Assembly (NCBI RefSeq): GCF_000378425.1
Contig: NZ_KB899840.1
Span: 1 to 47,491, forward strand
Length of the DNA: 47,491 bases
Direction of reading: 5' to 3'
From: Cohnella laeviribosi DSM 21336
Lineage (GTDB): Bacteria; Bacillota; Bacilli; Paenibacillales; Paenibacillaceae
Below are positions 1-7,062 of the stretch, piece by piece. Position numbers and translations under genes: made by a program. The stretch's first letter is position 1; every line of letters begins with the position of its first letter. The notes below the pieces were generated by a model, which made no database searches, was not told where the DNA came from, and saw only the letters and a list, made by a program, of their open reading frames with translations.

Positions 1-2
1 CG

Positions 3-143
3 CTACTAGAGTGGACGATGAGAAAGTACAAAAGGTTCAGACAGCGACGCAAGCGGGCCTGGAATTGGCTCATACAGATTGCGAAGCGGGAACCCAAACT
101 TTTCGTCCAATGGGAGAAGAATTATTTAAGTTGGGCTGGATAA
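3..143 (+). CDS. Group II intron reverse transcriptase/maturase, C-terminal fragment
   Basis: The frame is open from the left edge of the window to a TAA stop and codes for 46 residues; the start lies outside the window. The basic segment RKYKRFRQRRKRAWNWL followed by IAKREP is typical of the extreme C-terminus of group II intron-encoded maturases, after the X/thumb domain. No HNH endonuclease motif is visible in this piece. The stop is followed at once by intron domains V and VI, the usual arrangement for an intron open reading frame in domain IV. Whether the whole protein is intact cannot be judged here. The basic tail probably helps bind the intron RNA for splicing and retrohoming. Confidence 0.75.
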   Translation, partial: LLEWTMRKYKRFRQRRKRAWNWLIQIAKREPKLFVQWEKNYLSWAG

Positions 144-146
144 TGG

Positions 147-217
147 GAGCCGGATGAGCCGAGAGGTTCAAGTCCGGTTCTGAGAGAGCCTGGGGGTGCG
201 ATCCCCCCGGGCTACTC
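147..217 (+). ncRNA. Group II intron 3' end (domains V and VI)
   Basis: Domain V is recognisable at about 147-181: GAGCCGG pairs with CCGGTTC across a short bulged helix, and the AGC catalytic triad is present at the 5' side. A GC-rich hairpin (about 186-212, GGGGG pairing with CCCCC) fits domain VI. The intron appears to end near 215-218, where the IS3 transposase reading frame resumes. The exact 3' splice position is uncertain by a few bases because the 5' exon lies outside the window. Confidence 0.65.
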
Positions 218-412
218 AACGCTTGTATTGAGTCGTTTTATAGTGTGTTGAAAAAAGAACTCGTTTACCTGCATAAGTTCAAAACAAAGAAAGAAGCCAG
301 GGAGAAGATTTTTGAGTACATCGCGTGCTTCTATAATGGAAGAACAATCCACTCTGCTATAGGGTATTTTACGCCAAATCAATACGAACGTATGTTTTGC
401 CAAGCTGCGTAA
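218..412 (+). pseudogene. IS3-family transposase (OrfB) C-terminal part, interrupted by group II intron
   Basis: The 64 codons up to TAA read NACIESFYSVLKKEL and then FYNGRTIHSAIGYFTPNQYE, a classic ending of IS3-family (IS150-like) OrfB transposases. The segment NAxxESF holds the third acidic residue (E) of the DDE catalytic triad, and the aspartate-rich part just before it would be in the 5' exon. The intron lies immediately upstream, so unspliced mRNA cannot give an active transposase. If the intron still splices, the gene could be functional, so calling it a pseudogene is provisional. The insertion sequence ends at about 453. Confidence 0.75.
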
Positions 413-428
413 TTTTCTCGATTTTATG

Positions 429-453
429 TGTCCAATCTATTGACTGAGGTCCA
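429..453 (+). repeat. Right terminal inverted repeat of the IS3-family element
   Basis: The sequence TGTCCAATCTATTGACTGAG followed by GTCCA closes the element. IS3-family ends commonly read TGGACC on the inward strand and end in CA, which this matches. The left end lies outside the window, so the repeat cannot be paired and the call rests on position and family resemblance. Confidence 0.5.
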
Positions 454-473
454 ATGACCTCCAGATTGTTCTT

Positions 474-1229
474 TCAGATTTCCTCCCCTTTGGCGGTCTG
501 TTTTTGCTGCTCCACATAGGCAATGCTTTGTTCCACAAACTGCAATACTTCTTCCGTCAGCGGATATAATCCCGATTCTTTGGCTGGAAGTTTGCGCACT
601 TCCCAAAATTTATCCGCTAATGCCTGATCTCCGCCAAAGGTCTTGTGAGATAACTCGATGAGTTCTGCAGCAATCGCCAGCCCCTCCTCTGTTTGTGGAC
701 CAATGCCATGGGAAAGGCACCATTCGATACGACGCAGCAGAGATACATATTGCTGCGTCATCCGATCTCCGCTTTCCAAACGTGGCAGCGATTTGTGCAA
801 AAATGCCTGTTCATCCTCCGTGAAGTAATCGACCCATCTTTTCGGCGTGGTATCCGCTTGTCGTACCAATTCGGACACGCGTTCCCAAGACAGTGAATCC
901 TCCAAATCAACCATGTTGATGAGAGACACGGTATGGGCAATCTGTTTCTGTATGGTGACTAACTGGTCTTGCAGATAGTTATGATGGGCCACAAGCACTT
1001 CCCGATAAGACATTGTGTTCAGCAACCGGGAGATTTCATCAAGCGGCAACGCCAATGAACGCAGCAGCATAATTTTCTCAAGCCTGAACAGGTCCTCTTC
1101 GGAATAATATCGCTTGCCATGCTCATCCTTACTACTGGGACACAATAAACCAATCTGATCATAATAGCGCAACGTTCGAATCGAAATGTTGCGCTGTTTG
1201 GCCACTTGCCCAGTTGTCCATTTGTTCAT
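474..1229 (-). CDS. MerR-family transcriptional regulator with TipAS-like C-terminal domain
   Basis: A 251-residue regulator. Residues 1-75 form the MerR winged helix: WTTGQVAKQ, then RTLRYYDQIGLL and KRYYSEEDLFRLEKI. A linking helix follows, then an all-helical region with FxxDEQAFLHK and a stretch near FGGDQALADKFWE that resembles TipAS-type drug-sensing domains. The start chosen is the ATG at 1227-1229, preceded by GGAG seven bases upstream; a longer frame has no ribosome binding site and reads into the operator. The gene is divergent from the CPBP protease, and the shared region carries a MerR-type promoter with a palindrome, so it probably controls both itself and that neighbour. The ligand is unknown. 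The stop lies about 20 bases from the IS3 end, so the insertion may have removed sequence just downstream. Confidence 0.85.
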   Translation of the reverse strand: MNKWTTGQVAKQRNISIRTLRYYDQIGLLCPSSKDEHGKRYYSEEDLFRLEKIMLLRSLALPLDEISRLLNTMSYREVLVAHHNYLQDQLVTIQKQIAHTVSLINMVDLEDSLSWERVSELVRQADTTPKRWVDYFTEDEQAFLHKSLPRLESGDRMTQQYVSLLRRIEWCLSHGIGPQTEEGLAIAAELIELSHKTFGGDQALADKFWEVRKLPAKESGLYPLTEEVLQFVEQSIAYVEQQKQTAKGEEI

Positions 1230-1253
1230 GCCTATTCTCCTGACAAATAAATC

Positions 1254-1284
1254 TTGTGGGTGACGTTGCGTCACCCTGTATAGT
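1254..1284 (+). promoter_or_regulatory. MerR-type promoter and operator
   Basis: A -35 TTGTGG (1254-1259) and a -10 TATAGT (1279-1284) are separated by 19 bp, the over-long spacer typical of promoters that MerR-family proteins activate by twisting DNA. The spacer is filled by a perfect palindrome, GGGTGACG TTG CGTCACCC (1258-1276). The promoter reads into the CPBP gene, and the operator also sits upstream of the divergent MerR gene. Confidence 0.7.
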
Positions 1285-1317
1285 CATTATATCAGACTTG
1301 TACTGGAGGATGAATGT

Positions 1318-2019
1318 ATGCAAACAGCAGAACAATGGAAACACAATGATCCGTGGTCTTGGCGTGAATTCTCCGCCTTACTGCTTCTCGAATTCGGATT
1401 TGTCATTTTTGTCATCAAACACGGCGTGCAGTCCTTATACGAAAAATGGCTGAATGTTCCCCTTTATGCCGGTACGTTGACCGGTCTAACCATTGCGATT
1501 GTCCTGTTAGCCGGATTATATGTTATTGCCTTGCGCCCCCATGGACTGACGTGGCAGTCTGTAGGGGTACGCAGCTTTCCCTCAAGCTATTGGTCGCGGA
1601 TCTTGATTTGGCTCCTGGTGCTTATTGCCCTCAGTATAGCAGCCGTCATGATCACCAGTTTATTCGGCAACAGTGTAGATAACAGCAAGACAGAAGCCCT
1701 CAAACAACAAGTTAACGGGTTCACTGTGTTAATCGGAATCGTGTCCGCTGGAATCATTTCACCGGTATATGAAGAGATTTTTTATCGCGGCTTTGTATAC
1801 CGCTGGTTGCGAACACGCACAGGAGCAGGATGGAGTATTGTAATTAGCTCGCTAATCTTTACAGCGGCACATTATCCTACTTTCAATGCGATGCCAGTAA
1901 ATTTTATCAGCGGGGTCGTCTTTGCCTGGACCTACGAACGTACTGGATCCGTGATTCCGGCCATGATCATTCACGGAGTATTCAATACAATAGCTGTCAT
2001 CTTGACCGCATTCGCCTAA
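1318..2019 (+). CDS. CPBP-family intramembrane metalloprotease
   Basis: A 233-residue polytopic membrane protein with about six hydrophobic helices. The C-terminal half has the CPBP (Abi/Rce1-like) signatures: EEIFYRG (motif 1, the two glutamates and arginine), a histidine in AAHYPTF (motif 2) and HGVFN (motif 3), all expected to face the active site within the membrane. Family members cleave prenylated or peptide substrates or give bacteriocin self-immunity; the substrate here is unknown. The start has GGAGG eight bases upstream. It is transcribed from the MerR-type promoter, so it is probably induced by the signal sensed by the divergent regulator. No terminator is obvious after it. Confidence 0.85.
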   Translation: MQTAEQWKHNDPWSWREFSALLLLEFGFVIFVIKHGVQSLYEKWLNVPLYAGTLTGLTIAIVLLAGLYVIALRPHGLTWQSVGVRSFPSSYWSRILIWLLVLIALSIAAVMITSLFGNSVDNSKTEALKQQVNGFTVLIGIVSAGIISPVYEEIFYRGFVYRWLRTRTGAGWSIVISSLIFTAAHYPTFNAMPVNFISGVVFAWTYERTGSVIPAMIIHGVFNTIAVILTAFA

Positions 2020-2072
2020 ACAAAGCAGTAATCTAACGCAGTCTATCCCAAAGCAGTGTTATAGCCCCTAGT

Positions 2073-2190
2073 AGTGGTGTAAAATGGCACCGAGCTTCTT
2101 GACAAGGGAAGCCACGGTATGATTTCTACTAAAGTGACGCGACTCAGAAATAAATCTGGGTCACTCGGTAGAAATCGATTTTACACCACT
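2073..2190. repeat. MITE-like palindromic element (118 bp)
   Basis: The outer arms AGTGGTGTAAAAT (2073-2085) and ATTTTACACCACT (2178-2190) are perfect 13-bp inverted repeats. Inside are nested inverted pairs: GATTTCTAC near 2119 with GTAGAAATC near 2168, and GTGAC...CTGAG-like arms around an A/T loop near 2145. No open frame and no clear target-site duplication are seen. Small size and terminal inverted repeats suggest a non-autonomous transposon remnant. A large regulatory hairpin is the alternative. Confidence 0.45.
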
Positions 2191-2570
2191 TGACGGGACG
2201 CTTCCATATTTTAGAATACAAAAGTGACGAGGACACTCAAGGATAATAAAGCGGGGATATTTTATAAGTAATAATCCTTTCAATAATTTTTCTGAAGATT
2301 TTGAAAATAACCCTAAATCTATTTAGCTACTATCATGTTTGTTTCCTGTCGTTATTTTTGCCTCTTCGAGGTTGATGGAACTCGTTACCGTATGCCACTC
2401 GCACTTTCTTTTGTGCTCATCGGATTTTTTATATGACAGTTACCGGGCGCTTTTTTTCGCTCTTACTTTGTGACAAATATATTCATTTTAGCGTTAGCCC
2501 GCCTGCAAATATGCAGGATGGGCTAACGCTTCTCGCGTCGGTGCGCTACAATGGACATGAGGCGATCGAC
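2191..2570. other. Intergenic region upstream of the AraC sensor-regulator
   Basis: This is an AT-richer stretch with no supported gene. An open frame in phase with the downstream regulator begins at 2433, but it contains the hairpin at 2491-2529 and lacks a ribosome binding site. No clear sigma-A promoter could be picked out with confidence. Confidence 0.5.
2491..2529. other. Long perfect-armed hairpin in the regulator's upstream region
   Basis: GCGTTAGCCC (2491-2500) pairs with GGGCTAACGC (2520-2529), and inside it CCTGCA pairs with TGCAGG around an AATA loop. There is no T-run on either side, so it is not a typical terminator. It lies 42 bases before the chosen start of the AraC gene and may act in its 5' leader or be a protein-binding site. 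Confidence 0.5.
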
Positions 2571-4907
2571 ATGCGATGGAAAACGAGCTTATCGAATAAA
2601 TTTATAGCGCTTTACGGCGCCATTTTCTTGATCGTAATCGGCATGACGTTCTGGCTTTCCTATATCGGTTCGACCGGTCGGCTGGAATCGGAAGTCAACT
2701 CTACGAATATCGCGCTCCTCAAGCAGGTCGACCAAAAAATCGAAATGGTCCTGAAGGAGCTCGACAAGGATTTGCTGAAGCTGAGCGAGGAGCTCGAATT
2801 CGTTTATTTTATGTATGACAGTTATTCGGACAATGCCCACAGATACAGCAATTATTACGGACTGAGCAACAAAATGAAAGGGCTTATGAATTCAGATCCG
2901 TATATTTCTTCCATTTACATCTACTCCGGCATCAGCGGAGAGGTGTTGACCGATCAGACGCTGATCGAAGGGCGGGATAATCCCGAGCTGCGCTGGCTCA
3001 GCGGATACATGGATATGGAGGGCTATTCCAAGTGGCTCACGACGCACCGGATCGGGGCAGGGACCAACGCCCGCAATGTCGTGACGCTGGTGCGCGTCTA
3101 CCCGTCTGTCAGCAGTCCGGGCTATCGCAAGGGGCTGTTGGCCGTCAATATCGATGAGACGATGCTGTACAATTTGATCAAGGATGCGAACGGCGGACGG
3201 CTCGGCCATATCTTCGTGATCGATGTGGACGGGAATGTCGTTTCCCACGACGACAAAACGATGCTGTTTCAAAGTCTGAAAAACCAAAGCGATATGGTGC
3301 GGCTTCTGCAAGGCAAAACGGATACGGGTTACTTCCGGGTCAAGGAAAACGGGGAAGAAGAGACGATCTTCTATGCCGCGTCCAAATACACGGGATGGAA
3401 AATCGTCAGCATCGTACCGAAAGCGCAGATGAACCGCCCGATAACCGTGACGCGGAATTTGCTGCTCGTCCTGGCGTCTTTGATGTTTGCCGCAGCCATT
3501 TCCGCCGTTATTTTCGTCAACCGGTGGACCTTCCGGCCTCTGGATCGGGTGTTGGGAACCGTCAAACGGCGCTTTCTGCCGCAGAAGGCGAATCCGGATG
3601 CCGGCAGCCTGACGTTTCTCGAATCCGTGTTTGACGAGATGATGACGGACCGGGAGGCTCTCCAGAAGCAGGTTCGGGATTCGCGGCCTGCGTTGAAAAT
3701 GCGGATGGTGTCCGATCTGCTGACCGGCTACCGCACGGAATACGCCGCCGTGAAGCATCGCCTGGAGTTTGCGGGCATCCGGCTGTACCCGGCCCATTAT
3801 ATCGTCTGCAGCGCGGAAATCAGCGGAGACAAGCAGGGGATGAGCCGAACGGATCTGATGCTGTATACGTATGCGCTCTGCAATATCGCCGAAGAATTGA
3901 TCAACATGGAAAACCGGGGGGTCGCCGTCGAAATGAAGGACGGATTGGCGGCGATCATCATGAGCTTCGAAGGCGGCGATGCGGAGCAGAATCAAATGCG
4001 CGCTTTGGCGACCGCGGATTCGATCCGCGACATCATGAAGCGGCAGTTCGGCCTTACGGTCACGTTCGGCATCGGCGGATTTCGCTCCGCCATGAAAGAC
4101 CTTTCCCAATCCTACGAAGAATCGCTCCGTGCGCTTGAGTACAAGATGGTGATGGGCGCGGGGGCGGTCGTCTCCATCGACGACGTTCAGCAGGCGAATG
4201 GCGGAGCGTATGACCGGATTTTGCAGCTTGCGGATACCGTCGTGGAATCGCTCAAGCAGGCGGACCGAAGCAGGCTGCTGGAATCGCTGCGGGCCGTGTT
4301 CGAGGAATCGGTGCGCAGCAGTTATTCGCCCGACATGATCCGGCAGCTTTGCTTCGATCTTATCCTTAAATCCTATAAAATGGCGGCGTCGATCGGATTG
4401 GACATGCGGCCGTACGCCGGCAAAATCACCGCAGTGCACGACCAGCTCAGCCAGTGCCGGGACTGGCGGGAAGCGCAGCAGGTGACGGAGGGGCTGCTCT
4501 GCCAGTTTCTTCAGATGGTGGTGGAGCGCCGGAATCAGCGGGGAAAGAACGATACCGTCGACAAAATTTTGGCCTATATCCATGAGCATTACAGACGCAG
4601 CGATCTTTCGCTGAACTTACTGGCCCAGCAGTTCCAGTTAACGCCGCCGTACGTCAGCAAGCTGTTCAAGGAACATACCGAACAGAACTTCATGGATTAT
4701 TTGATTGCCATCCGAATGGAAGCGTCCAAAGAGCGGCTCGCGGACCGGAAATTAAAGATCGGCGAAATTGCCGAGGAAGTCGGGTATACGAATATCCACA
4801 GCTTTTTGCGGACGTTTAAAAAATATACGGGCATGACGCCGACGGAATACCGGGAATTGATTGCGGCTCACGCCTCCCCCGAAGCCTCCGGGCCGTTAGC
4901 GGAGTAA
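2571..4907 (+). CDS. Membrane-bound AraC-family sensor-regulator (YesN/YtdP type)
   Basis: A 778-residue single-protein sensor and regulator. A transmembrane helix at about residues 12-32 and another at about 295-318 flank a roughly 260-residue extracytoplasmic, Cache-like sensor domain. A cytoplasmic linker follows, and the C-terminus (about 661-765) is a double helix-turn-helix AraC domain: LSLNLLAQQF then YVSKLFKEH, and IGEIAEEVGY then FLRTFKKYTGMTPTEYR. The start at 2571 has GAGG eight bases upstream; a longer frame would read through a hairpin. Such proteins usually sit next to, and activate, LplB/YtcP-type oligosaccharide uptake operons, and that transporter follows directly after a terminator. 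The likely role is to sense a polysaccharide fragment outside the cell and switch on the operon from 5128. Confidence 0.85.
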   Translation: MRWKTSLSNKFIALYGAIFLIVIGMTFWLSYIGSTGRLESEVNSTNIALLKQVDQKIEMVLKELDKDLLKLSEELEFVYFMYDSYSDNAHRYSNYYGLSNKMKGLMNSDPYISSIYIYSGISGEVLTDQTLIEGRDNPELRWLSGYMDMEGYSKWLTTHRIGAGTNARNVVTLVRVYPSVSSPGYRKGLLAVNIDETMLYNLIKDANGGRLGHIFVIDVDGNVVSHDDKTMLFQSLKNQSDMVRLLQGKTDTGYFRVKENGEEETIFYAASKYTGWKIVSIVPKAQMNRPITVTRNLLLVLASLMFAAAISAVIFVNRWTFRPLDRVLGTVKRRFLPQKANPDAGSLTFLESVFDEMMTDREALQKQVRDSRPALKMRMVSDLLTGYRTEYAAVKHRLEFAGIRLYPAHYIVCSAEISGDKQGMSRTDLMLYTYALCNIAEELINMENRGVAVEMKDGLAAIIMSFEGGDAEQNQMRALATADSIRDIMKRQFGLTVTFGIGGFRSAMKDLSQSYEESLRALEYKMVMGAGAVVSIDDVQQANGGAYDRILQLADTVVESLKQADRSRLLESLRAVFEESVRSSYSPDMIRQLCFDLILKSYKMAASIGLDMRPYAGKITAVHDQLSQCRDWREAQQVTEGLLCQFLQMVVERRNQRGKNDTVDKILAYIHEHYRRSDLSLNLLAQQFQLTPPYVSKLFKEHTEQNFMDYLIAIRMEASKERLADRKLKIGEIAEEVGYTNIHSFLRTFKKYTGMTPTEYRELIAAHASPEASGPLAE

Positions 4908-4940
4908 GGGCTTCTCCCATTGCGGGAGAGGCCCTTTTTT
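4908..4940 (+). terminator. Intrinsic terminator after the AraC gene
   Basis: A GC-rich hairpin (GGGCTTCTCCC pairing with GGGAGAGGCCC around ATTGC) begins right after the stop codon and ends in six T residues. It separates the regulator from the transporter operon, which must therefore have its own promoter. Confidence 0.85.
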
Positions 4941-5033
4941 GCGCCGGATGACAGAAAAATCAAACCCGTATAAAAAAGTTACATCGCTCAATGGCAAGAA
5001 ATGAGACCTCTTTTTAAAATCCTCAAATAGTCA

Positions 5034-5047
5034 ATAAAGCGTTTACA
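5034..5047 (+). promoter_or_regulatory. cre-like site (catabolite control) upstream of the transporter operon
   Basis: ATAAAGCGTTTACA matches 12 of 14 positions of the CcpA consensus TGWAANCGNTNWCA, missing only the first two. It lies about 80 bp before the permease gene, a sensible place for carbon catabolite repression. The match is short, so chance is possible. Confidence 0.35.
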
Positions 5048-5127
5048 GATTACGATTAGTCGTGCAGCCGTGTTGAAGGCGGCGAGAAGATTTGAACATC
5101 AGGATAGAGAATAAAGGGGTGTATAGC

Positions 5128-6102
5128 ATGACGGGAAACGTTTCCCAAGCCGGTGCGGAGGCGGCCGCCTTTCATCCGCGTGCGGCGGAGCGAACCGGTT
5201 CGGTCTTCAAACGTCGCCTTTCGCGCGACAAATATTTATATCTGATGCTGGTGCCGGTTATCGGATATTATGTGGTCTTCAAATATGCACCGATGGTCGG
5301 CGAAGTGATCGCGTTTAAAGATTACCGCTTCGTGGACGGAATTTGGGGGAGCAAGTGGGTAGGACTCAAGCATTTTCGCATGCTGTTCGAAAGCTCGGAC
5401 TTCTGGAAAATCTTGCGAAACACGCTGCTGCTGAACGTCTACAACCTGGTTTTCGGCTTTCCCGTTCCGATTGTCCTTTCCCTCATGCTGAACGAAGTCC
5501 GCAAAGAATGGTACAAGCGCACCGTGCAAAATTTGCTCTATGTGCCTCATTTCATTTCATGGGTTATTCTGGGCGGCATTTTCATTTCGCTGTTGTCGCC
5601 GAGCACCGGCGTCGTCAATTGGATTCTCCGATCGATGGGCATCGATCCGATCTATTTTATGGCGAGCACCACGTGGTGGCCGGTCGTATACACGCTGTCT
5701 TCGATTTGGCGGGAAGCCGGCTGGGGGACCATCCTGTATTTGGCGGCGATGGCGAATATCGATCCGCAGCTTTACGAGGCGGCCAAAATGGACGGAGCGT
5801 CGCGCTTGCGGCAAATCTGGCATATTACCCTGCCGGGGATTCGGGGAACGATGGCCATTTTGCTGATCTTGCGAATGGGACAAATGATGGACGTGGGCCT
5901 CGAACAAACGCTTGTGCTGCAAAACAGCGCCGTTCTCGAAGTGGGGGACGTGATCAGCACGTTCGTGTACCGGGTCGGGCTGCAGAACGCCAATTACAGC
6001 TACACGACGGCACTCGGCTTGTTTCAATCCGCGATCGGGTTCATTCTCGTGTTGAGCGTAAACCGGATCATCAAAAGCTTTGGGGAGAAAGGGTTATGGT
6101 AG
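5128..6102 (+). CDS. Carbohydrate ABC transporter permease (LplB-like)
   Basis: A 324-residue inner-membrane permease of the binding-protein-dependent type 1 family, with about six transmembrane helices. The cytoplasmic EAA loop, which contacts the ATPase, is visible as YEAAKMDGASRLRQIW near residues 214-230. The pattern KYLYLMLVPVIGYYVVFKYAPMVG at the N-terminus is typical of LplB/YteP permeases in Paenibacillaceae. The ATG at 5128 has AAAGGGG eight bases upstream; an in-frame TTG at 5092 is less likely. It pairs with the next permease and the lipoprotein to import an oligosaccharide. No ATPase gene is in the cluster, as usual for this family, which shares a general MsmX-like ATPase encoded elsewhere. 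Confidence 0.9.
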   Translation: MTGNVSQAGAEAAAFHPRAAERTGSVFKRRLSRDKYLYLMLVPVIGYYVVFKYAPMVGEVIAFKDYRFVDGIWGSKWVGLKHFRMLFESSDFWKILRNTLLLNVYNLVFGFPVPIVLSLMLNEVRKEWYKRTVQNLLYVPHFISWVILGGIFISLLSPSTGVVNWILRSMGIDPIYFMASTTWWPVVYTLSSIWREAGWGTILYLAAMANIDPQLYEAAKMDGASRLRQIWHITLPGIRGTMAILLILRMGQMMDVGLEQTLVLQNSAVLEVGDVISTFVYRVGLQNANYSYTTALGLFQSAIGFILVLSVNRIIKSFGEKGLW

Positions 6103-6115
6103 GAGGAGGTAAGCG

Positions 6116-7003
6116 ATGAAATCCCGCCGCAGCTTCAGCGCGAAAACGTACGCAGCCGTCAACTATGCGGCGCTCGGTCTGCTGTCCCTGTTCACGTTGT
6201 ATCCGTTCTGGTACGAAGCGGCGTCCTCGTTCAGCAGCAGCAGAGCCATTACATCCGGCGAGGTGTTCCTGTGGCCGGTCGAGTTTAATACGGACGCCTA
6301 CAAGCGGCTTTTGGACGATGGACAACTGCTCGTGTCGGCGAAGAACACCGTCCTGGTGACGGTAGTCGGCACGCTGCTCAATATGGCCATGACGGTGCTG
6401 GCCGCTTATCCGCTGTCGAAAAAAAGGCTCATGGGACGCGGCGGGCTGCTGCTGTTCATCACGTTTACGATGCTGTTTGTGTCGGGCATGATCCCGAATT
6501 TCATTCTGATCAAAACGCTGGGCCTTATAAATTCCTATTGGTCGCTTTGGCTGCCGGCCTTGATCAGCACCTACAATTTGTTCGTGATGAAGAGCTTTTT
6601 CGAAGGGCTGCCCGAGGAGATCGACGAGTCGGCCTCCATCGACGGCGCCAACGATTTGGCGATTTTGGCCAAAATCATTCTTCCGCTGTCCAAGCCCATA
6701 TTAGCCGCGCTCTCGCTGTTTTACGCGGTAGGCTGGTGGAACTCGTATTTTCAGGTATTGCTCTATATTACCCGATCGACGAAACAAACCTTGATGGTGA
6801 AGCTCTACCAAATGATCAATCAGGTCGACGCGAGTCTGCTGAACAGCGCGGGAGGCAGCGAAGGAGCAAGCCAGGCGCTGCTGACGCCGGAGGCGATCAA
6901 GGCGGCGGCGATCGTGCTGTCGGTTACGCCGATTTTGTGCGTGTATCCGTTTTTGCAGCGCCATTTCGTCAAGGGCGTTTTGATCGGCTCGGTCAAAGGA
7001 TGA
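6116..7003 (+). CDS. Carbohydrate ABC transporter permease (YtcP/LplC-like)
   Basis: A 295-residue second permease subunit with six predicted transmembrane segments, including LLLFITFTMLFVSGMIPNF. The EAA loop reads EEIDESASIDGANDL. The C-terminus ending PFLQRHFVKGVLIGSVKG is a family hallmark. It starts 13 bases after the first permease with AGGAGG six bases before ATG. Together the two form the membrane channel of an oligosaccharide importer. Confidence 0.9.
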   Translation: MKSRRSFSAKTYAAVNYAALGLLSLFTLYPFWYEAASSFSSSRAITSGEVFLWPVEFNTDAYKRLLDDGQLLVSAKNTVLVTVVGTLLNMAMTVLAAYPLSKKRLMGRGGLLLFITFTMLFVSGMIPNFILIKTLGLINSYWSLWLPALISTYNLFVMKSFFEGLPEEIDESASIDGANDLAILAKIILPLSKPILAALSLFYAVGWWNSYFQVLLYITRSTKQTLMVKLYQMINQVDASLLNSAGGSEGASQALLTPEAIKAAAIVLSVTPILCVYPFLQRHFVKGVLIGSVKG

Positions 7004-7062
7004 TGTCGGGAGGCATTCGCCTCTTGATATAAAACGAATTTGCTGAAGGGGAGAAAAACACG

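Noticed and set aside
165..190. tRNA-like GGTTCAAGTCC segment
   Set aside because: It is domain V of the group II intron; no acceptor stem or anticodon arm fits around it.
2433..2570. Longer N-terminus for the AraC-type regulator
   Set aside because: It reads through a strong hairpin, has no ribosome binding site, and the transmembrane helix fits better near the start at 2571.
2892..4589. Long open frame on the minus strand opposite the AraC gene
   Set aside because: A GC-driven shadow of the real gene; no family motifs and no ribosome binding site. The same applies opposite the genes at 7063-8634, 9760-11475 and 14522-16774.
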